Below, piece after piece: positions 1-6,515 of a stretch of DNA of 64,000 nt. This DNA is from JADJRG01 sp964474905 (GTDB lineage Bacteria > Myxococcota_A > Polyangia > Nannocystales > Nannocystaceae). The notes beneath the pieces are model-generated. The model had not been told where the DNA came from, searched no databases, and saw nothing but the letters and a program-made list of their open reading frames with translations. The position numbers were made by a program, and so were the translations under genes. The DNA lies in the NCBI GenBank assembly GCA_964474905.1, contig CAYYUP010000030.1:1-64000 (forward strand). Reading direction: 5' to 3'. The stretch's first letter is position 1; the number at the start of each line of letters is the position of its first letter.

Positions 1-1471
1 TTGGTTCGGCGGCGAGCAGCTGTTGGTAGAGAGCGGCGGCGGCCTCGGGTCTGTGCAGGGGATGTGCGAAGTGCCAGAGCGTATCGGGTGAGAAGTAGAC
101 CTGGCTGGGGGCGTGGTTCCAGGTGCGCAGACGGCCGGCGTAACAGAGCGCGCTTGGCCCGAGTTCGCCGCGCAGGAGGGCGAGCAGATCGCTCGCCCAA
201 CACTCGATGCCAGAGATAAATTCGGCGACCGGATCGGTGCATTCGCAGGGCACAAAGGCGCAGGCCCTAGGCTCGTAGCGGAGGGTGAATGCGCCGCCTG
301 TCGAGTCGCTGCGGAGGCGGAGCGCGAGCGCTGGGCGGCGGTCACGAAGGTCGCCTTGGCGGAGCGAGTGGGCTTGGCCGAGATCGTGGCTGTCGCCTGG
401 GCAGAGCGAGTGCAGGGCGCGAAAGAGGGGGCCAGCGTAGAGAAAACGTGCGAGGTCAGCGAGGCCCTTGAGCAGCTCGGGCAGGCGCGAGCTGTCGAAG
501 TGTGGCTCGCCGCAGGCCGCTTGGTAGTCGGCGAGTGTGCCGAGTGTCGGACGGTAGTCGCGGGCGGGCCAATGCTCGCGCGGCAAGCTCTTGATGAAGG
601 TCTCGCCCTCCTGCACGCCGACGAGTTCGCCGCTGCGCATGCTGAGGGTTAGGCCGGGGGTGGCCGCGAGACAGCGTGAGCCCGGGGCCAAGGCGGCAAG
701 GCTATGGGCGAGCGCCTGCGAGCTAAGGGGAAAGACCGCGTGGTTGAGGGCTTTGCGGGCACCTGTAAAGCTCCAACCCGCGCCGCAGATCACCGCCGCT
801 GCGGGCTGGCCCCATTCACGCTCCATCGCTGCGTAGCGGCGCAATACGAGGCTCGCGAGGGTCGCACGTTCACTCGCAGGTGCGGGCTTGTGGGTGCCCA
901 GGCGCTGGTGCGTTGCGCTGGTGAAGTTGTTGGCGTAGCACCAGATGCCGGGACGCGGGGCGAGCTCGGGCAGCGCGAGCAACATCGAGGTCGGTGGCGG
1001 CACGTCGATCGAGGAGGCGAAGCTGCCGTCGCCCCGGTCGTCGCGGAGCACAAATGGGTAGACCTCCCATTCGTCGCCGTGACCAAGGCCGCGGTGGTCG
1101 ATCGCGAAGGTCGTCAGGCGCAGCGGTCCAAGCCTGTGCTCGCGCCCGGGATCCAGCGGCAGTACCCTTCGAAAACCCATAGAGCGGAGGAGATCGCGGC
1201 CCGCGTGGGAGACCGCGGAGGAGAGGTAGATGGGGATGCGTCGGTCGAGTCGGTGGAGGCTGGGGATATCAAAATGATCGTCGTGTTCGTGGCTGAGAAC
1301 CAGCGCGTCGATCGGCGGAAACGCGGCGAGGTCGAGTTCGCGGGGCGGATAGATCTGTCCCAAGAGACCGCCGTGACCGAAGCTGTCAGTGAGCAGCGGA
1401 TCGATGAGCAGGTTGTACCCCTGGGCCCGAAAGAGCCATCCTTGGTGCGCGAGAAATGTCGCTCTGAACAT
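1..1471 (-). CDS. MBL-fold metallohydrolase, C-terminus cut by window edge
   Basis: Reading the minus strand from an ATG at 1471 gives one open frame of about 490 codons that runs off base 1, so the 3' end is missing. Residues 61-66 are HEHDDH, the HxHxDH metal-binding signature of the metallo-beta-lactamase fold, preceded by a hydrophobic beta strand (ALVLS) and by LLIDP near residue 21, as in UlaG/RomA-like hydrolases. A second histidine-rich stretch (IDHRGLGHGDEW) lies near residue 125. The C-terminal half (roughly residues 250-490) is not recognised and is longer than a plain MBL domain; it contains a Cys cluster (RACAFVPCEC) that might bind metal. Divergent from the DUF924 gene. The substrate is unknown. 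The plus-strand frames here are shadows. Confidence 0.8.
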   Translation of the reverse strand, partial: MFRATFLAHQGWLFRAQGYNLLIDPLLTDSFGHGGLLGQIYPPRELDLAAFPPIDALVLSHEHDDHFDIPSLHRLDRRIPIYLSSAVSHAGRDLLRSMGFRRVLPLDPGREHRLGPLRLTTFAIDHRGLGHGDEWEVYPFVLRDDRGDGSFASSIDVPPPTSMLLALPELAPRPGIWCYANNFTSATHQRLGTHKPAPASERATLASLVLRRYAAMEREWGQPAAAVICGAGWSFTGARKALNHAVFPLSSQALAHSLAALAPGSRCLAATPGLTLSMRSGELVGVQEGETFIKSLPREHWPARDYRPTLGTLADYQAACGEPHFDSSRLPELLKGLADLARFLYAGPLFRALHSLCPGDSHDLGQAHSLRQGDLRDRRPALALRLRSDSTGGAFTLRYEPRACAFVPCECTDPVAEFISGIECWASDLLALLRGELGPSALCYAGRLRTWNHAPSQVYFSPDTLWHFAHPLHRPEAAAALYQQLLAAEP

Positions 1472-1631
1472 CGTTTTTGTCGCCTAGTAGCCTGTTTGTG
1501 TCACGGAGGGGCAGCCGAGCCCGATGATGTGCTGTCGTCGGATCACGGTTTGCGAAGAAGCGGTAGCTGTCGGTGGCGCCGCATTGTAGGGCGGTCGGCC
1601 CCGGCATTCGCTACTTTCGTTCGTCTTTGCG

Positions 1632-2189
1632 ATGCTCCTGGGGATGCAGACTCCAGCGGATGTTTTAGAGTTTTGGTTTTCGGATCGCGTTCGTCAGCGA
1701 TGGTGGGTCAAAGACCCGGCCTTTGACGAGGAGATCCGCGAGCACTTCGAGGGTCTGCATCGCCGGGCCCTCGCGGGTGAACTCGAACCGTGGGCGGCAG
1801 ACCCAGAGGGGGCACTCGCGCTTGTGATCGTGCTCGATCAGTTTCCGCGAAACATGTTTCGCGGCTCACCCGAGGCCTTTGCGAGCGACTCCGCCGCCCG
1901 CGCTGTCACCGATGCCGCGCTCGCAGCCGGTCACCACCACGCGCTCGCCGACGAGGATCGCCGTCTCTTTCTTTACCTGCCCCTGGAGCACTCCGAGCAG
2001 CTCGCCGATCAGGACCGCTGCTGCGAGCTGATGAGAGAGTTCGCGGCCGCGCAACTGCATGAGTTTGCGAAAAAACACCGCGATATCGTCGCTCGCTTCG
2101 GTCGTTTTCCCCATCGCAACGAAGTACTGGGTCGCGAGAGCACCCCGGAGGAGCGCGTCTTCTTGACCCAGCCGGGTTCGTCCTTTTAG
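1632..2189 (+). CDS. DUF924 family protein
   Basis: A 185-residue cytoplasmic protein matching the full length of the DUF924 (TPR-like helical) family. Diagnostic motifs are VLEFWF near residue 11, LDQFPRN at 68-74 followed by MFRGSPEAFASD, and LPLEHSE near residue 118. The biochemical role of the family is not established. No clear Shine-Dalgarno is seen; an alternative ATG lies at 1644 (MQTPADVLEF), which fits family N-termini slightly better. It is monocistronic or leads into the aldehyde dehydrogenase gene about 100 bp downstream. Confidence 0.85.
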   Translation: MLLGMQTPADVLEFWFSDRVRQRWWVKDPAFDEEIREHFEGLHRRALAGELEPWAADPEGALALVIVLDQFPRNMFRGSPEAFASDSAARAVTDAALAAGHHHALADEDRRLFLYLPLEHSEQLADQDRCCELMREFAAAQLHEFAKKHRDIVARFGRFPHRNEVLGRESTPEERVFLTQPGSSF

Positions 2190-2289
2190 TTCGAGGTCGA
2201 GGTCGGGGTTTCAGGCGAGGTGTCGCAGGTGCGGGCGGGCGGAGGATTTCTCTCGAGACGCGGCCCATAGATGCACTAGGGTTAGGCCG

Positions 2290-3687
2290 ATGCCCGCCAT
2301 TCACTCGCCGATCGACGGTCAGCCGGCCTTCTCCTTCACCCAGCTAGATGGCGCAGCCGCGCTAGCGAAGCTCACAGCGGCCGCCGAGGCCCAGCAAGCT
2401 TGGCGGCAGACTTCGCTGGGCGAGCGCAAGGCGTTGCTCTTGGCGATGCTGGATCGCTATGCGGAGCGTGCACAGGAGAACGCCGAGGCGATCACACGCA
2501 TGATGGGCAAGCCGCTGGCGCAGGCGGCGGGGGAGTTCTCCGGCGGTTTTTGCCAGCGTGTGCATCACCTCTGCGACCTCGCCGAGAGGGCGCTCGCCGA
2601 TCTCGAGATCTCAAAGGGCGAGAGCGATGGAATTAAGCGATTGATTCGCCGCGAGCCGGTCGGTGTTGTGCTCAACATTGCGGCCTGGAACTACCCGCTC
2701 TTGGTGCCGATCAATCTGGTGGCGGCGGCGATCCTCGCGGGCGATGCGGTGCTGCTCAAGCACGCCGAGCAGACCGCTTTGGTCGCCGATCAGCTGGAGC
2801 GGGCGTTCACCGAAGCGGGCGCGCCTGCGGGGCTTTTTACGGCGCTGCATGTCGATCACAGGACAGCCGCGCAGGTGATCGACAGCGGTCGCCTGGGGTA
2901 CGTCGCCTTCACCGGCTCGGTGCGCGGCGGCCACGAGGTCTACAGGCAGGTCGCGGAGAAAAATTTTATCGGCGTCGGTTTAGAGCTTGGCGGCAAGGAT
3001 CCGGCGCTGGTCTTGGAGGGGGCGCCGGCGGCTAAGGTTGCGGCTCAGCTCGCCGACGGGTCGTTTTACAACGCTGGTCAATCGTGCTGTGCGGTCGAGA
3101 GAATCTACGTGCATCGCTCGCTCTACGATGAGTTTGTCGAGGCCTTTGTCGCCGAGGTGCAGCGCATCAAGGTCGGCGATCCCCTCGATGCTGCGACCAC
3201 CATGGGGCCGCTCGTCAACCCCGCGGCAGCGGCGAGGATTCGCGATCAAGCTGCGGAGGCCCTGGCGAAGGGGGCGCGCAAACTCAGCTGCGACAGCTCA
3301 TTTTCGGTCCCGGACAGGTCGCCTTGTTACGTCGCGCCGCAGGTCTTTGACGGCGTCGATCATTCGATGGCGCTGATGCGCGAGGAGAGCTTTGGGCCGA
3401 TCATCGGCATCATGCCTTTCGATCACGACGAGCAAGCGCTGGCTCTGGCGAACGACTCGCGCTTTGGTCTGAGCGCTTCGGTCTGGACCGAGGACGACGT
3501 CCGTGCCCTGGCAGTGGCCGAGCGACTGCAGGCGGGCACGGTGTTTCAAAATCGCTGCGACTATCTCGACCCCGCGCTGGCGTGGACGGGCGTCAAGGAT
3601 TCGGGCCACGGCGCTTCGCTCTCAGAGCTTGGTTTTCATGCGGTGACCCGGCCGAGGAGCTACCATTTGCGGCATCGGATCCCCTGA
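2290..3687 (+). CDS. NAD(P)-dependent aldehyde dehydrogenase
   Basis: A 465-residue soluble aldehyde dehydrogenase of the succinate-semialdehyde dehydrogenase-like branch, oxidising an aldehyde to a carboxylate. Visible landmarks are the cofactor/oxyanion segment AAWNYP (Asn134), the general-base motif LELGGKDP (Glu232), the nucleophile in GQSCC (Cys266), and EESFGPI further on. Length is slightly short of the usual 475-500 but the fold looks complete. It is the first of three co-directional genes with a glutamine-synthetase-like ligase and an iron alcohol dehydrogenase. That context suggests it takes the last oxidation step on a gamma-glutamylated substrate. The substrate itself is inference. 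Confidence 0.9.
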   Translation: MPAIHSPIDGQPAFSFTQLDGAAALAKLTAAAEAQQAWRQTSLGERKALLLAMLDRYAERAQENAEAITRMMGKPLAQAAGEFSGGFCQRVHHLCDLAERALADLEISKGESDGIKRLIRREPVGVVLNIAAWNYPLLVPINLVAAAILAGDAVLLKHAEQTALVADQLERAFTEAGAPAGLFTALHVDHRTAAQVIDSGRLGYVAFTGSVRGGHEVYRQVAEKNFIGVGLELGGKDPALVLEGAPAAKVAAQLADGSFYNAGQSCCAVERIYVHRSLYDEFVEAFVAEVQRIKVGDPLDAATTMGPLVNPAAAARIRDQAAEALAKGARKLSCDSSFSVPDRSPCYVAPQVFDGVDHSMALMREESFGPIIGIMPFDHDEQALALANDSRFGLSASVWTEDDVRALAVAERLQAGTVFQNRCDYLDPALAWTGVKDSGHGASLSELGFHAVTRPRSYHLRHRIP

Positions 3688-3763
3688 TCGCGGTTTTTTG
3701 AGCGATACCGACGGGTGCCGACAAGCGTTCCATTTGCCGATTTAACACAGTTTTGAGCCATTT

Positions 3764-5137
3764 ATGACCAAACCAAGCGACAGTCTTCACAGCTCCGAGG
3801 ATCTGGGAGCCGAGCTCGATCGTCAGGGCATTCGTTTTCACAAAATTGCCGTTACCGACACCGACGGAGTGATGCGCGGCAAGTACGTCTGTCGGGACAA
3901 ATTTTTGTCGGCGGCTCGCAGTGGTCTCGGCTTTTGTGATGTTGTTCTCGGCTGGGATTCCAACGACAAGCTCTACGATAACTCAAAGGTTTCGGGGTGG
4001 CATACCGGCTACCGAGATGCGCCGGTGAAGCTTGATCTGGAGAGCATGCGCAGGATCCCCTTCGAGCCGGATACCGGGCTCTGGCTGGGCTCGTTTGAGG
4101 GCACGTATGCCGATGCCTGCCCGCGGACGATGCTCGCTCGCATGGCCGCCAAGGCCCGCTCACTCGGTTTTGAGGCCTTGGGCGCAGCCGAGTACGAATT
4201 TTTTCTCTTTGACGAGACGCCGACCAGTGCTCGCGACAAGGGCTACCGCGATCTGAAGCCATTTACGCCGGGCATGTTTGGCTACTCGCTGCTGCGTGCC
4301 GGTGTGCACGTCGACCTTTACCAAGAGCTGCTCGGTACGTTTAATGCGATGGGCATCGAGATCGAGGGCCTGCACACAGAGACAGGTCCAGGTGTGCTCG
4401 AAGCGGCGCTGCGCTACGGGCCGATCGAGAGGGCGGCCGACAACGCGACGATCTTTAAAACGTACGCCAAAATTCTCGCTCAGCGGCGCGGCCTGATGGC
4501 GACGTTTATGGCCAAGTGGAGCGCTGATTATCCGGGGCAGAGCGGGCACCTGCACGTGTCGCTGATGCGGGACGGTCGCAACGCGTTTTACGATCCGGCG
4601 GCGCCGTCGACGATGAGCGCGACGATGCGGCATTTTGTTGCCGGCCAGGTTGCGCTGCTGCCCGAGCTGCTGCCGATGATCTGCCCGACGATCAACTCGT
4701 ACCGGCGTCTGGTGCCGGGCATGTGGGCGCCGCTGGCCGCCAACTGGGGGGTCGAAAACCGAACCACCGCGATCCGCGTGATCGCTGGTGAGCACGGTCA
4801 GCGGTCCGAGTTTCGCATCGGCCCGGCGGACGCCAATCCCTACTTGGGGCTGGCTGCGGCCCTGGGGGCGGGTCTCTACGGAATTGAGAAGCAGCTGTCG
4901 CTGACAGACGCGATCGAGGGCAACGCTTACGATCTCCAGGCAAAGGGCGCCGCGGGCACGCCGTTGGCGAGCGATCTGGGCCAGGCTGCGGCCGCGTTTA
5001 AGGCCTCAAAAGCCGCCCGCGAGCTCTTTGGCGATACCTTTGTCGATCACTTCGCGGCGACCCGTGAGTGGGAGGTGCGCGAGCACCAGCGCCACGTCAG
5101 CGACTGGGATCTGGCGCGCTACTTCGAGATCATTTGA
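3764..5137 (+). CDS. Glutamine synthetase-like gamma-glutamylamine ligase
   Basis: A 457-residue glutamine synthetase superfamily member (type I-like beta-grasp plus catalytic domain), much closer in style to PuuA/GlnA4-type gamma-glutamyl-amine ligases than to GlnA. The start DTDGVMRGK, the ATP/metal segment SGHLHVSL, and VENRTTAIRV (glutamate-binding arginines) are visible. No adenylylation-site tyrosine region typical of GlnA is apparent. It sits 76 bp after an aldehyde dehydrogenase and 70 bp before an iron alcohol dehydrogenase. Family knowledge: such ligases couple glutamate to polyamines, ethanolamine or other amines using ATP. Here an amino alcohol is the most economical guess, since an alcohol dehydrogenase and an aldehyde dehydrogenase flank it. 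Confidence 0.88.
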   Translation: MTKPSDSLHSSEDLGAELDRQGIRFHKIAVTDTDGVMRGKYVCRDKFLSAARSGLGFCDVVLGWDSNDKLYDNSKVSGWHTGYRDAPVKLDLESMRRIPFEPDTGLWLGSFEGTYADACPRTMLARMAAKARSLGFEALGAAEYEFFLFDETPTSARDKGYRDLKPFTPGMFGYSLLRAGVHVDLYQELLGTFNAMGIEIEGLHTETGPGVLEAALRYGPIERAADNATIFKTYAKILAQRRGLMATFMAKWSADYPGQSGHLHVSLMRDGRNAFYDPAAPSTMSATMRHFVAGQVALLPELLPMICPTINSYRRLVPGMWAPLAANWGVENRTTAIRVIAGEHGQRSEFRIGPADANPYLGLAAALGAGLYGIEKQLSLTDAIEGNAYDLQAKGAAGTPLASDLGQAAAAFKASKAARELFGDTFVDHFAATREWEVREHQRHVSDWDLARYFEII

Positions 5138-5153
5138 GCACGTACAGACTGAA

Positions 5154-5197
5154 GAAATAGGCAATAGGCAATAGGCAATAGGCAATAGGCAATAGGC
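5154..5197 (+). repeat. Heptanucleotide tandem repeat (GCAATAG)n
   Basis: Five perfect head-to-tail copies of GCAATAG occupy 5161-5195, with a degenerate copy on each side. They fill most of the 70-bp gap between the glutamine-synthetase-like gene and the iron alcohol dehydrogenase. The opposite strand would read through as repeated CLLPIAY, a pattern I recall from spurious ORFs on short tandemly repeated repetitive sequences in other phyla, so no protein is called. Seven is not a multiple of three, so length change would be neutral to coding but alters spacing upstream of the dehydrogenase start. Confidence 0.95.
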
Positions 5198-5207
5198 GAA
5201 AAAAACG

Positions 5208-6380
5208 ATGAACACCGAGAGTCCGCGGGCCAATTATAATTATCCGACCTCCTATCGGCTGGGCTGCGGTCGCCGGCGCGAGCTGCCAAAGGCTTGTGCT
5301 GAGTTGGGTATGCGGCGACCGTTGGTGATCACCGATCGCGGCCTCGCCGGGTTGCCGTGGCTCGGCGAATTGGTCGACGATTTGGCGGAGTCGGGGCTGG
5401 TGCCCGCGCTGTTTTCGGAGGTGCAGGGCAATCCGGTCGAGGCCAACGTCATCGAAGGGGTGCGGGCCTATCGAGAGCACGGCGCCGATGGTTGTGTGCT
5501 GGTCGGTGGTGGCTCGGCGTTGGATGCCGGCAAGTGTGTCGCCTTGATGGCCGGCCACGGCGGTTCGGTCTTCGATTACGAGGACGTCGGCGACAATTGG
5601 CTGCGCGTTGATGCCTCAAAGATTGCGCCGATGATCGCCCTGCCGACGACCGCAGGCACGGGCTCGGAGGTCGGCCGGGCCTCCGTGATCACCGATCTTC
5701 GCGACCACACCAAGAAGATCATCTTTCATCCCCGCATGCTGCCGCCGCTGGTGATCGCCGATCCTGAGTTGACGTTTGGTTTGCCGGCGAAGATCACTGC
5801 GGCGGTCGGCATCGATGCCTTTGTGCACTCGTTTGAGGCGCTTTGCGCCCCGAGCTACCACCCGATGGCTGTCGGTATCGCCCTCGAGGGCATGCGCTTG
5901 GTCAAGGAGAACTTGGTCACCTGCTACCGGCAGCCCGAGCACGCTGTCGCCCGCACCCACATGATGATGGCGTCGACGATGGGGGCGACTGCGTTCCAGC
6001 GCGGCCTGGGTCTTGTGCATGCGATCGCGCACCCGCTGGGGGCGGTGGTCGGCATCCATCACGGTCTCGCCAACGCCATCCTCCTGCCCTATGTGATGGA
6101 GCACAACAGGCCGGTGATCGAGGCGGCGATGACAACGCTCGGGCGCCATTTGGAGCTGCCGAAGTCGGGCTTTGACGGGGTCATGGAGTGGGTGCTGGAG
6201 CTCCGCGAGCTTCTCGAGATTCCGCACACGCTGGCGGCCGCTGGCATCGCCGCGCTGACCGTCGACAAGGCGCCCGCGCTCGCCGCGATGGCGAAGAACG
6301 ATGCGGCCCTCGGCAGCAATCCCAAGCCCTGTACGACCCGTGAGATCGAATCGGTGATCTGCGCCGCCTTCGGTGCCTGA
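5208..6380 (+). CDS. Iron-containing alcohol dehydrogenase
   Basis: A 390-residue group III (Fe-type) alcohol dehydrogenase. The NAD-binding loop GGGSALDAGK lies at about 100-109 and PTTAGTGSEV at 146-155. Probable metal ligands are Asp203 and His207 (GIDAFVHSFE), His271 (LVHAIAHPLG) and His285 (HHGLANA), with the same spacing as in FucO. Length is normal. It is third in the run after the aldehyde dehydrogenase and the gamma-glutamyl ligase. It would oxidise a primary alcohol to the aldehyde used by the first gene. The upstream heptamer repeat ends 10 bp before the ATG, leaving little room for a conventional ribosome binding site (GGCGAAAAAAACG). Confidence 0.92.
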   Translation: MNTESPRANYNYPTSYRLGCGRRRELPKACAELGMRRPLVITDRGLAGLPWLGELVDDLAESGLVPALFSEVQGNPVEANVIEGVRAYREHGADGCVLVGGGSALDAGKCVALMAGHGGSVFDYEDVGDNWLRVDASKIAPMIALPTTAGTGSEVGRASVITDLRDHTKKIIFHPRMLPPLVIADPELTFGLPAKITAAVGIDAFVHSFEALCAPSYHPMAVGIALEGMRLVKENLVTCYRQPEHAVARTHMMMASTMGATAFQRGLGLVHAIAHPLGAVVGIHHGLANAILLPYVMEHNRPVIEAAMTTLGRHLELPKSGFDGVMEWVLELRELLEIPHTLAAAGIAALTVDKAPALAAMAKNDAALGSNPKPCTTREIESVICAAFGA

Positions 6381-6515
6381 GGTGCGCGGCCGCGGGCGCT
6401 GTGAATGCGTTGTATGCGGCATCGCGGTCCACGCAGTCGCAGGCGCGGATCGGCGAGCCGTGTGGGTGATGCACGCAGGTGCGCCCCGGGGGCGGCTGTG
6501 ATACGAGGCAGTTTC

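Noticed and set aside
704..1726. Long plus-strand frame at the start of the window
   Set aside because: It mirrors the minus-strand MBL-fold gene, which has HEHDDH and continuous family-like sequence; the plus product is Arg/Gly/Val-rich without motifs.
5130..5558. Protein with repeated CLLPIAY on the minus strand
   Set aside because: Produced by the GCAATAG array read in reverse; seven-base units and overlap with the dehydrogenase make it spurious.
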